Origin: Methylotenera_A sp040387035
GTDB taxonomy: Bacteria; Pseudomonadota; Gammaproteobacteria; Burkholderiales; Methylophilaceae
Direction: 5' to 3'
Length of the DNA: 64,000 nt
Assembly: GCA_040387035.1 (NCBI GenBank)
Contig: JAZKEN010000001.1
Coordinates: 6,313 to 70,312, forward strand
The position numbers and the translations under genes are program-made. Of the stretch, positions 16,953 to 26,005 are shown piece after piece. How positions within the stretch are numbered: the first letter of the stretch is position 1; every line of letters begins with the position of its first letter. The notes under the pieces are model-generated. The model saw nothing but the letters and a program-made list of their open reading frames with translations. It ran no database searches and was not told the DNA's origin.

Positions 16953-18119
16953 CTAATCGGCCTGTTTGCGTAAAAATGCCGGGATGTCATATTCCTCAAC
17001 ACCTGACATTTTCATCGCCTCTACTTGCGCGCGACGATTGTTTTGACTAAACACCGCTGGCGCTTCGTCTTCAACTTCGCCACCTACAAATACTGGCTGA
17101 CTATTGGTACCTGTCATCAGTGTTGTCATTACACGCAATTCCGGCTTGGCCTGGCGACGGGCTACAGCGCCGTTTAAGCCAGTTGCTACCATTGTTACGC
17201 GTAATCGGTCACCCATGTTTTCGTCTACCACGTTACCCACAATCACGGTTGCATCTTCTGCAGTGAACGCTTTAATGGTGTTCATAACGTCATAGTACTC
17301 TTTCATTTTAAAGCTGGCACTTGCCGTAATGTTTACTAAAACGCCGCGCGCGTTAGCTAAGTTGACGTCTTCCAGCAATGGACTGGCAACCGCCTGTTCT
17401 GCCGCGATATTGGCACGGTTAGGGCCGCTTGCTTCAGCAGAACCCATCATCGCCATACCCATCTCAGACATTACTGTACGTACATCGGCAAAGTCAACGT
17501 TAACCAAACCCGGGCAATTAATGATTTCTGCAATACCTGAGACAGCATTATGCAGCACGTCGTTCGCAGCGCTGAACGCTTCTGTAAACGGCACATCTTC
17601 GCCCAATACTTCCATCAATTTTTCATTTGGAATCACAATCAATGAATCCACATGTTGTGAAAGCTCTTCTAAGCCCTCTGCTGCCACTTTAGTACGCTTG
17701 CCTTCAAATGCAAACGGCTTAGTCACAACAGCCACCGTTAAAATGCCCATTTCTTTGGCTACTTCAGCAATGATTGGCGCAGCACCGGTACCAGTGCCAC
17801 CGCCCATGCCTGCTGTAATAAACAGCATATCGGCGCCGTCGATCATTTCCGCGATACGGTCGCGATCTTCTAAAGCGGCATCTCGGCCTACTTCCGGCTT
17901 AGCTCCAGCACCAAGACCTTTAGTGATATCGCTACCGATTTGTAAGGTTTTAGTGGCAGAACTTTTCTTTAAAGCCTGCGCATCGGTATTAGCGCTGATG
18001 AACTCCACGCCCAATACGTTTTTGCTAATCATATGGTTGATTGCATTGCCGCCGCAACCGCCCACACCAATCACTTTGATAACCGCTTCTTGTGAATCTT
18101 TTTCCATAATTTCAAACAT
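16953..18119 (-). CDS. ftsZ: Cell division GTPase FtsZ
   Basis: Tubulin-like GTPase that forms the division ring. 388 residues. GTP-binding GGGTGTGAAP lies near residues 105-114, the synergy T7 loop appears as NVDFADVRT, and the C-terminal FtsA/ZipA-binding peptide is EEYDIPAFLRKQAD, preceded by a variable linker. The start is supported by AAGGAG 8 nt before the ATG. It is downstream of ftsA and upstream of lpxC, in the standard order. Its inhibitor SlmA is encoded at 9916-10488. Confidence 0.98.
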   Translation of the reverse strand: MFEIMEKDSQEAVIKVIGVGGCGGNAINHMISKNVLGVEFISANTDAQALKKSSATKTLQIGSDITKGLGAGAKPEVGRDAALEDRDRIAEMIDGADMLFITAGMGGGTGTGAAPIIAEVAKEMGILTVAVVTKPFAFEGKRTKVAAEGLEELSQHVDSLIVIPNEKLMEVLGEDVPFTEAFSAANDVLHNAVSGIAEIINCPGLVNVDFADVRTVMSEMGMAMMGSAEASGPNRANIAAEQAVASPLLEDVNLANARGVLVNITASASFKMKEYYDVMNTIKAFTAEDATVIVGNVVDENMGDRLRVTMVATGLNGAVARRQAKPELRVMTTLMTGTNSQPVFVGGEVEDEAPAVFSQNNRRAQVEAMKMSGVEEYDIPAFLRKQAD

Positions 18120-18193
18120 CTCAATTTCTCCTTTTTGCCTTGATATTTGCGATTAACTTGCGTTAAACGCTGCCCTATTGCTACTACTTAATA

Positions 18194-19435
18194 CTAAAAA
18201 TTACCCTGAAACCACGACTTCATTTTTTCAAACAAGCGCCCTATTGAACTTGACTCCATCTGCCCGCTGATTTGACGCTCCAACTGCTGCTTGCCCATCA
18301 AAATCAAGCCTACCGCCGTGGCATAACGCGGATTACTCACCACTTCAGATAAGCCCCCTACATAACGTGGCATGCCTAAACGTACTGGCATATGAAAAAT
18401 CTCTTCGCCCAGCTCTATCATGCCGCGCATCATCGCAGAGCCGCCTGTGATTACGATGCCGGAAGCGATCATTTCTTCCATGCCGCTGCGGCGTAATTCC
18501 TGCAATACAAACTCATACAGCTCTACCACGCGCGGCTCAATCACTTCTGCCAGCGTTTGCACAGACAATTGGCGGGCTTCGCGGCCATCCACGCCCGGCA
18601 CTTCTACAATTTCACGGGCATCCGCTAATTGGCGCAGTGCGCAACCATGCTTAACCTTGATATCTTCTGCCGACTGCGTTGGTGTGCGGAAAGCCACAGC
18701 AACGTCATTGGTGATTTGATCACCGGCGATCGGTATGACCGCTGTGTGGCGGATGGAACCGTTTTTAAACACGGCGATATCCGTTGTGCCACCGCCGATA
18801 TCGACGATACACACACCCAGGTCTTTTTCGTCATCGGTCAGCACAGCCACGCTGGATGCCAATGGTTGCAGGATCAGATCGCTGACTTCCAGGCCGCAAC
18901 GCTTGATGCACTTCACAATATTCTGTGCGGCAGCCACGGCGCCGGTAACGATATGCACTTTGGCCTCTAATTTCATGCCGCTCATGCCCAATGGGTCGCG
19001 CACATCATCCTGGCCATCGATAATGAATTCTTGCGTAAGGATATGCAGGATCTGCTGGTCGGCCGGCAAGGCAATCGCGCGTGCGGTTTCTACCACACGG
19101 TCAATATCCATCTGCGTGACTTCCGCTTCTTTAATCTTGACCATGCCATGTGAATTCAGGCTTTTAATATGGCTGCCTGCAATGCCGGTAAACACCGCAT
19201 TGATCTTGCAATCCGCCATCAATTCCGCTTCTTCGATCGAGCGTTGAATCGCTTGCATAGTGGAATCAATATTGATGACAACGCCTTTTTTCAGTCCGCG
19301 TGAAACATGCTGGCCAAGCCCAATCACCTTTAGCGTGCCCTCTGGCAGCAATTCGGCCACAATGGTCACAATCTTAGATGTGCCGATATCTAACCCCACA
19401 ATTAGGTTTTTATCTTCACGAACCTTACTCATCAT
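18194..19435 (-). CDS. ftsA: Cell division protein FtsA
   Basis: Actin-like ATPase that tethers FtsZ to the inner membrane. 413 residues, with IVGLDIGTSKIVTIV (phosphate 1), VDIGGGTTDIAVF (phosphate 2) and VITGGSAMMRGM (adenosine motif). A C-terminal amphipathic helix for membrane anchoring is visible as RLFEKMKSWFQ. Two ATGs are adjacent; GGGAG is better spaced for the second (19432), so the first Met may not be used. Position between ftsQ and ftsZ is canonical. Confidence 0.97.
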   Translation of the reverse strand: MMSKVREDKNLIVGLDIGTSKIVTIVAELLPEGTLKVIGLGQHVSRGLKKGVVINIDSTMQAIQRSIEEAELMADCKINAVFTGIAGSHIKSLNSHGMVKIKEAEVTQMDIDRVVETARAIALPADQQILHILTQEFIIDGQDDVRDPLGMSGMKLEAKVHIVTGAVAAAQNIVKCIKRCGLEVSDLILQPLASSVAVLTDDEKDLGVCIVDIGGGTTDIAVFKNGSIRHTAVIPIAGDQITNDVAVAFRTPTQSAEDIKVKHGCALRQLADAREIVEVPGVDGREARQLSVQTLAEVIEPRVVELYEFVLQELRRSGMEEMIASGIVITGGSAMMRGMIELGEEIFHMPVRLGMPRYVGGLSEVVSNPRYATAVGLILMGKQQLERQISGQMESSSIGRLFEKMKSWFQGNF

Positions 19436-19465
19436 TTACTCCCTTTTTCATTTTTAACCTTTTGC

Positions 19466-20278
19466 TTAAGCAACCCTGGCCGGCTTAGTGGGCACGGCTT
19501 TAACAGGTGTACCTGTTGGTGATTTGGGTACCGGCTTAGCCGCTTGTTCTTTTGTTACTGCCTCTTTGGCAACCGGTTTAGCACCAGCCGGCTTGCGCAC
19601 CGCAAACCCGTTTGGATAGCGCAAATCAGCATAGGCCACTTGCACGTTTAGCTGGCTAAGTGTGGATTGATACGCACCTGCAAACTTGTTTAAACGTGCA
19701 TCCATATCGACACGACCCAATGCAATCAGCAAACCTTTATCTGTTTTAATTTCCCAAGAGCGGCGTGGTGACAAGGTCACCTGCGCGATCTTGATATCGG
19801 CTTTATTCAAAATCTGGCTGTAACTGCCATAGCTTTTGGTCACTTCCAGCACGCCATCGCCTGGCCCGTAAAACACCGGCAACTCCGCATCGGTGGCTGC
19901 CTGGAACAGTTCACCATGCGTATTCACCAAGGCGATATTGCCCCAGCGCGCAAGCGCCTGGTGCTCTTCAATCGCCACCTCTAACTGGTCCGGCCACTGG
20001 CGGCGCACGCTCACCACACGCGCCCAAGGTAGCTTTTGAAACGCATCACGCGCTTTTACCAAATCCAATGTAAAAAAGTTACCTTTCAAATGTTTAGCCA
20101 CAATCAATTTAATCTGCTCACGGTTCACATGCGCCAACTGCCCATCAATTTTCACTTCGCGTAGCGGGAAGATTGGCAGGTGCACCACCACAAACACCAG
20201 GGCGTACAGCATCAGCACCACCGACATGGCGAATAGCAAATTGGCAAGCCAATTGAGCAGGCGGGGTTTATCCCACAT
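19466..20278 (-). CDS. ftsQ: Cell division protein FtsQ
   Basis: Bitopic divisome protein that recruits FtsB/FtsL. 270 residues: a short cytoplasmic part, a transmembrane helix (about 11-33), a POTRA domain starting at LREVKIDGQL, and the beta domain. The C-terminal 50 residues are unusual: low complexity, made of Lys, Pro, Ala, Val and Thr in loose repeats (KPVAKEA, KPVPKSP). It overlaps the end of ddl by 11 bp, so translation is probably coupled. Confidence 0.95.
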   Translation of the reverse strand: MWDKPRLLNWLANLLFAMSVVLMLYALVFVVVHLPIFPLREVKIDGQLAHVNREQIKLIVAKHLKGNFFTLDLVKARDAFQKLPWARVVSVRRQWPDQLEVAIEEHQALARWGNIALVNTHGELFQAATDAELPVFYGPGDGVLEVTKSYGSYSQILNKADIKIAQVTLSPRRSWEIKTDKGLLIALGRVDMDARLNKFAGAYQSTLSQLNVQVAYADLRYPNGFAVRKPAGAKPVAKEAVTKEQAAKPVPKSPTGTPVKAVPTKPARVA

Positions 20279-21185
20279 TTTTATGGTCCAGTGTCATGCT
20301 TAAAATTTTCACTACCAGTTCATCAAAAGAAATACCTGCTGCTTTCGCCGCCATTGGTACTAGGCTATGGTCTGTCATGCCTGGGCTGGTATTGACCTCC
20401 AGGAAATAATGCGTGCCTGCTTCGTCCATTAGAAAATCTACCCTGCCCCAACCGCTGCAACCTATTGCGCGGAATGCCTGCAAGGCTTCTTGCTGTATCA
20501 AGGCTTCTTTTTCGGCACTCAGTCCGCTGGGGCAGCGATATTCCGTGTCGTCGCGCAAATATTTGGCTTCAAAATCATAAAACTCATTCTTCGGCACGAT
20601 TCTAATAATCGGCAAAGCTTCATCACCCAAAATACCCACGGTATACTCACCGCCACCCACATACTGCTCTGCAATCACCAGCGGATCTGCCTGTGCCGCC
20701 AATTCATAGGCTGCTTTTAATCCGCCCGCAGTCTTCACTTTGCTGATACCAATGCTAGAACCTTCATTGGCTGGTTTTACAAACAGTGGCAAACCCAGCT
20801 TCTGCTCAATGGCTGCAAAATCACTGGTTTCTGTGACCAGCTCAAAGTCTGGCGTCGCCACACCCACCGCGCGCCACATTAATTTGGTGCGCCATTTATC
20901 CATGCCCAGGCTTGAGGACATCACGCCGCTACCGGTAAACGGTATATCCATTAATTCCAGGGCACCCTGGATGGTGCCGTCTTCACCATAGCGACCGTGC
21001 AGCGAAATAAAGGCACGGCCAAATTTGCTTAATTCGCTCAACGCTTCTGTTGCCGGGTCAAACGCGACCGCATCCACACCTTGACGCTTTAATGCCGCCA
21101 GCACAGCCGAGCCGCTTTTAAGCGATACTTCACGCTCGCCAGATTTGCCGCCAAATAGAACGGCTACTTTTCCAAATTTACTCAT
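20268..21185 (-). CDS. ddl: D-alanine--D-alanine ligase
   Basis: ATP-grasp enzyme joining two D-alanines for the peptidoglycan stem peptide. About 305 residues, with the family opening KVAVLFGGKSGEREVSLKSG, PLFVKPANEGSSIGISKV in the ATP site, and EVNTSPGMTDHSL at the metal site. The ATG at 21185 overlaps the murB stop and matches the usual start. Upstream in-frame GTG (21197) or TTG (21200) codons would add five residues and cannot be excluded. DdlB-type position between murB and ftsQ. Confidence 0.96.
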   Translation of the reverse strand: MSKFGKVAVLFGGKSGEREVSLKSGSAVLAALKRQGVDAVAFDPATEALSELSKFGRAFISLHGRYGEDGTIQGALELMDIPFTGSGVMSSSLGMDKWRTKLMWRAVGVATPDFELVTETSDFAAIEQKLGLPLFVKPANEGSSIGISKVKTAGGLKAAYELAAQADPLVIAEQYVGGGEYTVGILGDEALPIIRIVPKNEFYDFEAKYLRDDTEYRCPSGLSAEKEALIQQEALQAFRAIGCSGWGRVDFLMDEAGTHYFLEVNTSPGMTDHSLVPMAAKAAGISFDELVVKILSMTLDHKNVG

Positions 21186-22077
21186 TGCTGTACTCACCAA
21201 TTACCCTTACCTCTTGTTGTAGCGTCACACCCTGCTTTTCCAACACGGTGTCCTTCATATGCCTGATCAATAACTCAATATCCAGCGCCGTACATCCACC
21301 CACATTGACAATAAAGTTGGCATGCTTGGGTGATACTTGCGCACCGCCGATTTGGTAACCCTTAAGGCCACTGGCTTCAATCAATCTTGCCGCGAAGTCA
21401 CCTTGCGGGTTTCTGAATGTAGAGCCTGCACTGGGCAAATTCAGCGGCTGGCTAGCCAAGCGGGTTGCCAATAAATTCTTTATCTTCCTTAGGGATTCAT
21501 TAGCCTCCCCTGGCTCTAGCTGGAACCATGCGCCCAAAAACCATTCATCCGGCACTGGCATCTCAATATGGCGATAGCTGGCAATAAACTCTGTGGCATT
21601 ACGCACATGAGTCAAGCCATGGCGATCAATGGTCAATGCTTGATGCACGATATTCCACGTTTCACTACCGTAACAACCTGCATTCATAGCCAAAGCACCG
21701 CCTACCGTGCCAGGAATGCCCGCCATAAATTCGGCACCTTCTTTGCTGTTGTTTGCACTGAATCGCGCCAGCTTTCCGCAAGTCACACCCGCCTCGGCGT
21801 AGATATATTGCCCATCTACCCTCAAATCATTTAGCGCTTGATGCATCACAACCACCGTGCCACGCACGCCGCCATCACGCACCAGTAAATTACTGCCCAA
21901 GCCGATAAAAACGATCGGTTCTGCCTGGTCTAGCGTTTGCAAAAATATTTGCAACTCGCTTAAGCTTTCCGCAATAAACACGCGGTCTGCCCGCCCACCG
22001 ACACGCCAGCTGGTGTAGCGTGCCAACGGCTCGTTTTTAAGCAACTGTGATTTAGCTTGTAAGTTCTCTTGTGTCAT
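21178..22077 (-). CDS. murB: UDP-N-acetylenolpyruvoylglucosamine reductase
   Basis: FAD enzyme that reduces the enolpyruvyl group to give UDP-MurNAc. 299 residues, with FAD motif IGLGSNLLVRDGGVRG, IPGTVGGALAMNAGCYGSE, and the catalytic Ser region LPSAGSTFRNP typical of the shorter type. The ATG overlaps the murC stop in an ATGA, indicating translational coupling. Ordinary and intact. Confidence 0.96.
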   Translation of the reverse strand: MTQENLQAKSQLLKNEPLARYTSWRVGGRADRVFIAESLSELQIFLQTLDQAEPIVFIGLGSNLLVRDGGVRGTVVVMHQALNDLRVDGQYIYAEAGVTCGKLARFSANNSKEGAEFMAGIPGTVGGALAMNAGCYGSETWNIVHQALTIDRHGLTHVRNATEFIASYRHIEMPVPDEWFLGAWFQLEPGEANESLRKIKNLLATRLASQPLNLPSAGSTFRNPQGDFAARLIEASGLKGYQIGGAQVSPKHANFIVNVGGCTALDIELLIRHMKDTVLEKQGVTLQQEVRVIGEYSNE

Positions 22078-23486
22078 TTGCTGGCTAATTCTTTCGTTTT
22101 GGCCGCCACCTGGCCAATAGAACCTGCACCCATCACAATCACCACATCATTTGCCTGCACTATATTTAAAATAGCGGCTGGCAATTCATCGGTTGACTCT
22201 ACAAACTGCGGCTCTACCTTGCCGGCCAAGCGGATGGAACGAATCAAGCTGCGCGTATCGGCGGCAACAATCGGTGTTTCGCCTGCCGAATAGACTTCTG
22301 TCAGCAATACCGCATCCGCAGTGGAAAGTACGCGCACGAAATCCTCAAAACAATCCCTGGTTCTTGTATAACGATGCGGCTGAAATGCCATCACCAGGCG
22401 CCTGTCAGGAAAAGCACCACGCGCCGCAGCAATCACCGCCTGCATCTCAACCGGGTGATGGCCGTAGTCATCAATCAATGTAAACGTACCGCCTGCTTTT
22501 GCTTCTGTTTGAGGTACGGCTACCTCGCCATAACGCTCAAAACGCCTGCCCACACCTTTGAATTCGGCCAGGGCTTTAATAATCGCTGCATCGCTCACAT
22601 TCAATTCACTGGCAATCGCAATCGCCGCCAGGGCATTCAACACATAGTGATTGCCTGGCAAATTAAGTGTCACATCAAACCTAGTGGTGACGCCATTGAT
22701 GCGCTCAACCGTAAAATGCATCTGGCCGTTATCGGCACGCACATTGGTGGCGCGGATACGCGCATCCTCACTCATGCCATAGGTCATCACCGGCTTGGTC
22801 ACGCGCGGCAGGATTTCGCGGATATTGGCATCATCGATGCACACCACCGCCATGCCCCAGAATGGCAACTGCTGCAAAAATTCCACAAACGCATTTTTTA
22901 ATTTTTCAAAACTATGCTCATAGGTATCCATGTGGTCCTGGTCGATATTGGTGACCACGGCCATCACAGGTGTCAAATGCAGGAACGAGGCATCGGATTC
23001 GTCCGCCTCTGCCACGATATATTCGCCCGTGCCCAGGCGGGCATTCGCGCTGGCGGCTTCCAGCTTGCCGCCAATCACGAATGTCGGGTCCATACCCGCT
23101 TCATTCAGGATACTGGCGATTAAGCTGGTGGTCGTGGTTTTGCCATGCGTACCCGCTACGGCAATGCCTTGCCTGAAACGCATCAGTTCCGCCAGCATCA
23201 ACGCGCGTGGCACCACAGGGATATTCTTGGCGCGCGCTGCAATGACTTCCGGATTCGCTTCGTTTACCGCACTAGAGACCACGACTACATCGGCATTTTT
23301 CAGGTTTTCTGTGGCGTGACCCTGATACACGGTTGCGCCAAATCCTGCCAAACGTTTTGTAGTGGCGTTATTCGCCAAATCAGAGCCTGACACTTGAAAA
23401 TCCAGGTTGATCAACACTTCAGCGATGCCGCTCATACCTGCGCCGCCGATGCCGATGAAATGTATATTTTTCACCTTATGTTTCAA
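22074..23486 (-). CDS. murC: UDP-N-acetylmuramate--L-alanine ligase
   Basis: Adds L-Ala to UDP-MurNAc using ATP. 470 residues, with IHFIGIGGAGMSGIAEVL at the N-terminus, the P-loop GTHGKTTTTS (near 114) and the DDYGHHP motif in the ligase domain. The start is a TTG: GGAGG lies 6-7 nt upstream, and this TTG overlaps the TGA of a 49-codon ORF as TTGA. A GTG three codons in is the alternative. The unusual start may tune its output relative to neighbours. Confidence 0.96.
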   Translation of the reverse strand: MKHKVKNIHFIGIGGAGMSGIAEVLINLDFQVSGSDLANNATTKRLAGFGATVYQGHATENLKNADVVVVSSAVNEANPEVIAARAKNIPVVPRALMLAELMRFRQGIAVAGTHGKTTTTSLIASILNEAGMDPTFVIGGKLEAASANARLGTGEYIVAEADESDASFLHLTPVMAVVTNIDQDHMDTYEHSFEKLKNAFVEFLQQLPFWGMAVVCIDDANIREILPRVTKPVMTYGMSEDARIRATNVRADNGQMHFTVERINGVTTRFDVTLNLPGNHYVLNALAAIAIASELNVSDAAIIKALAEFKGVGRRFERYGEVAVPQTEAKAGGTFTLIDDYGHHPVEMQAVIAAARGAFPDRRLVMAFQPHRYTRTRDCFEDFVRVLSTADAVLLTEVYSAGETPIVAADTRSLIRSIRLAGKVEPQFVESTDELPAAILNIVQANDVVIVMGAGSIGQVAAKTKELASK

Positions 23487-23632
23487 AAAGACCTCCGCAA
23501 CGCTATTGCGCTCATTAATACTGCGTTAAAAACTGGCTCAAAATCCTCATGTATAACCCATACATTCCGGTTTTTCGCCAATTTTTGTCTTGTCTTAATA
23601 TCGCTCATCACACTATTCGTAGGCCTTTTCAT
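23483..23632 (-). CDS. Micro-ORF coupled between murG and murC (49 residues)
   Basis: Between the murG stop and the murC start there is an uninterrupted ORF of 49 codons beginning MKRPTNSVMSDIKTRQKLAK and ending SAIALRRSF. Its ATG overlaps the murG stop (ATGA) and its stop overlaps the murC TTG start (TTGA), so it fits the gap exactly. The murC ribosome-binding site lies inside its last codons. The peptide is basic, with an N-terminal Lys/Arg-rich half and a short hydrophobic stretch near the end. No family is recognised. It may be a real small gene or a coupling device carrying ribosomes from murG into murC. Confidence 0.5.
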   Translation of the reverse strand: MKRPTNSVMSDIKTRQKLAKNRNVWVIHEDFEPVFNAVLMSAIALRRSF

Positions 23633-24720
23633 AGCGCCAACTCCATACAAATTTTCGCCACAGTCGCAGTCGCCTCAGGCTTCGCTAATTGCTTCGCTTT
23701 AATCGCCATATCCAGGCAAATCTCACGCGTTAAGCTGCGCAACATCTCCGTAGCCTTTTGCACATCGAATTCTGTTTGTTGAATCAGCTTTGCCGCCCCT
23801 GCATCGCTTAAGTACTGTGCGTTGTAGGTTTGATGGTCATCCACCGCATGCGGGAATGGCACCAGGATACTCGCCACGCCAACGCAGGCCAGCTCAGCTA
23901 CGGTCAGCGCGCCTGCGCGGCAAATCACCATATCCGCCCAGGCGTACATATCGGCCATATTGTGGATAAAGGCTTTTGCCTCAGCTTGCACATTGGCGGC
24001 CTGATAATTGGCCTGCAAAGCGGCAATATGTTTTTCACCCGCCTGGTGCACAACCTCAAACTGGCCACTGGGCAAGTTGGCTAAAGCTTTTGGTAGCACA
24101 TCATTCAATGCCGCTGCACCCAAACTACCGCCCACCACCAATAGATTGAGTTTGCCAGCGCGCTGGTTGTACCTGTGCTGTGGAGAGGCCAGCTGCGTGA
24201 TATCTTGCCTGACCGGGTTGCCGACCAACATGGCTTTGTCGTCAAAAGCGGAGGGGAATGCGGCCAAGGTTTTGTCTGCAATTAAACTCAAGGTTTTATT
24301 GGTCAAGCCTGCAATCGAATTTTGTTCATGAATCACCAAGGGCTTGCCTAATAACTTAGCCATCATGCCACCGGGGAAAGCCGCAAAGCCGCCCATACCC
24401 AACACTACATCGGGTTGATGCTGGCGAATAGCGGCAAAACTTTGCTTAAAGGCAATTGCCAGTTTAAATGGCAATAATAGCCAGCCCAGCAAACCTTTGC
24501 CGCGTACACCACGCATGGTGATGGTGGCTTTGCTATAATCTTTGCCTGCTATCAAGCGGTTTTCCATACCACCTTCAGTGCACAACCACACCACATTCCA
24601 GCCATGCTCTTTTAAATAATCAGCAACAGCCATGGCAGGGTAGACGTGACCGCCCGTGCCACCTGCCATGATCATGATGGTGAATTTGCCAAACTGGGTA
24701 ACCGGGCTATTAAGCATCAT
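23629..24720 (-). CDS. murG: UDP-GlcNAc:lipid I N-acetylglucosaminyltransferase
   Basis: Peripheral inner-membrane GT28 enzyme that makes lipid II. 363 residues, with the glycine loop IMAGGTGGHVYPAMAVADYL, a second loop VVGGSLGAAALN, and the UDP-GlcNAc signature CRAGALTVAELACVGVASILVP. Met15 or nearby could be a later start since the first 14 residues precede the conserved core. The ATG overlaps the stop of a 41-codon ORF. Its position differs from the common head-to-tail ftsW-murG overlap because of an approximately 120-bp insertion. Confidence 0.96.
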   Translation of the reverse strand: MMLNSPVTQFGKFTIMIMAGGTGGHVYPAMAVADYLKEHGWNVVWLCTEGGMENRLIAGKDYSKATITMRGVRGKGLLGWLLLPFKLAIAFKQSFAAIRQHQPDVVLGMGGFAAFPGGMMAKLLGKPLVIHEQNSIAGLTNKTLSLIADKTLAAFPSAFDDKAMLVGNPVRQDITQLASPQHRYNQRAGKLNLLVVGGSLGAAALNDVLPKALANLPSGQFEVVHQAGEKHIAALQANYQAANVQAEAKAFIHNMADMYAWADMVICRAGALTVAELACVGVASILVPFPHAVDDHQTYNAQYLSDAGAAKLIQQTEFDVQKATEMLRSLTREICLDMAIKAKQLAKPEATATVAKICMELAL

Positions 24721-24842
24721 GCTGGCAACCCCTTCTGTAATCTTCTGTTTTGGCTACGGCATAACTTGCTGCACAAGTTAGCCTGCGCCGAAACCGCCTC
24801 GTTGCTCCGCACAGCTCTCATCAAGAATGTGATTCCGCTCAT
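24717..24842 (-). CDS. Micro-ORF between ftsW and murG with a duplicated FtsW tail (41 residues)
   Basis: The ftsW stop overlaps an ATG (ATGA) that opens a 41-codon ORF. It ends RRLQKGLPA, the same residues that end FtsW, and its own stop overlaps the murG ATG. At DNA level the two ends share a 21-bp direct repeat with one mismatch (24717-24737 and 24839-24859); just upstream the Arg/Leu codons differ synonymously. Inside lies a strong hairpin, TAACTTG/CAAGTTA (24762-24768 and 24774-24780) extended by GGC/GCC. This looks like an inserted short palindromic element that kept the overlap logic. Whether the peptide is made is unknown. Confidence 0.4.
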   Translation of the reverse strand: MSGITFLMRAVRSNEAVSAQANLCSKLCRSQNRRLQKGLPA

Positions 24843-24859
24843 GCTGGCAGCCCCTTCTG
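24717..24859. repeat. Direct repeats bounding a hairpin insertion at ftsW/murG
   Basis: Copies at 24717-24737 and 24839-24859 match at 20 of 21 positions. They bound about 100 bp of unrelated DNA containing a bulged 10-bp hairpin (24758-24783). The arrangement resembles a small element flanked by a target duplication, or a partial tandem duplication of the ftsW end that later diverged. Confidence 0.6.
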
Positions 24860-26005
24860 AAGCCGGCGGTTTTCAAAATCAATTCTGAGCAGCACGGCCA
24901 TCGCGATGCAATTAGCCAGAATGCCGCTACCGCCAAATGACAGCAAAGGCAGGGTTAAGCCTTTAGTTGGCAGCACACCCATATTCACGCCGATATTAAT
25001 AATGGCCTGCGCGCCTATCCATACACCTAAACCTTGTGCCAGCAAGGCCGCAAAATAGCGTTCGTTAGCAACCGCTTCCTTGCCGATACCAAATGCGCGA
25101 ATCACGATCCATACAAACAGGCCAAGCACCGTGAGCACGCCAATAAAGCCCAATTCTTCTGCGATCACTGCCAATAAAAAGTCGGTATGTGCCTCTGGCA
25201 AATACAACAGTTTTTCGACACTAGCACCTAAACCAACACCCAGCCATTCGCCACGACCAAATGCGATGAGGGCATGCGATAGTTGATAGCCTTTGCCATA
25301 CGGGTCAGCCCAGGGGTCCATAAAACCGATTACACGCTGCATACGGTAAGGTGAACTCACGATCAACACATAAATGGCCACAGGCAACAGGGCCAGCAAG
25401 GCAATAAAGATTTTGACGTTGATGCCGCCCAGCCACAGAATGGAAATGGATACCGCCGCAATCACCGCAAACGCGCCAAAGTCCGGCTCGCGCAACAGCA
25501 AAAACCCTACCAGCACCATCACCGCCGCCATCGGCAAAAAACCACGCACGATGCTATCCATTTGCGGCGCCTTGCGCACCGCATAATCAGATACATACAT
25601 GGCCGCAAACAATTTCACCAGCTCCGATGGCTGCAGGTTGATCACAAACAAAGACAGCCAGCGCTGGCTGCCATTGACGTTGCGACCAACGCCCGGAATC
25701 AACACCAGCACCAGTAAAAACAATCCTAGCAGGAATAGGTAGGGCGCCATTTTTTGCCACCATGCCACGGGAACTTGAAATGAAACCGCCCCCACTAGCA
25801 AGCCGAGCACGATAAAAATGCTCTGGCGAATCAAATAGTAGGTGCTTTGATGACCCACGGCTTTATCTGCTTCAGCAATCGCGATAGAGGCGGAATACAC
25901 CATCACCAAGCCCAAGCCTAGCAGGATCAATGTCACCCATAGCAACATCTGATCGTAGCTGGCGGCATTGATACGCTCGCGACTGTGCATGACCGGCGCT
26001 AACAT
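24839..26005 (-). CDS. ftsW: Peptidoglycan glycosyltransferase FtsW
   Basis: SEDS-family polymerase that builds septal glycan strands with FtsI. 388 residues with about ten hydrophobic helices, GVGRNVNGSQRWL and the conserved loop KGYQLSHALIAFGRGEWLGVGLG, plus EAHTDFLLAVIAEELGFIG. The C-terminal tail is ENRRLQKGLPA, duplicated downstream. The start overlaps the end of murD by 7 bp; Met6 is an alternative. Canonical neighbour of murD and murG. Confidence 0.96.
   Translation of the reverse strand: MLAPVMHSRERINAASYDQMLLWVTLILLGLGLVMVYSASIAIAEADKAVGHQSTYYLIRQSIFIVLGLLVGAVSFQVPVAWWQKMAPYLFLLGLFLLVLVLIPGVGRNVNGSQRWLSLFVINLQPSELVKLFAAMYVSDYAVRKAPQMDSIVRGFLPMAAVMVLVGFLLLREPDFGAFAVIAAVSISILWLGGINVKIFIALLALLPVAIYVLIVSSPYRMQRVIGFMDPWADPYGKGYQLSHALIAFGRGEWLGVGLGASVEKLLYLPEAHTDFLLAVIAEELGFIGVLTVLGLFVWIVIRAFGIGKEAVANERYFAALLAQGLGVWIGAQAIINIGVNMGVLPTKGLTLPLLSFGGSGILANCIAMAVLLRIDFENRRLQKGLPA

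Noticed and set aside
17329..18156. 275-codon plus-strand frame opposite ftsZ
   Set aside because: Ser/Ala/Pro-rich antisense shadow of a certain gene; no start signal.
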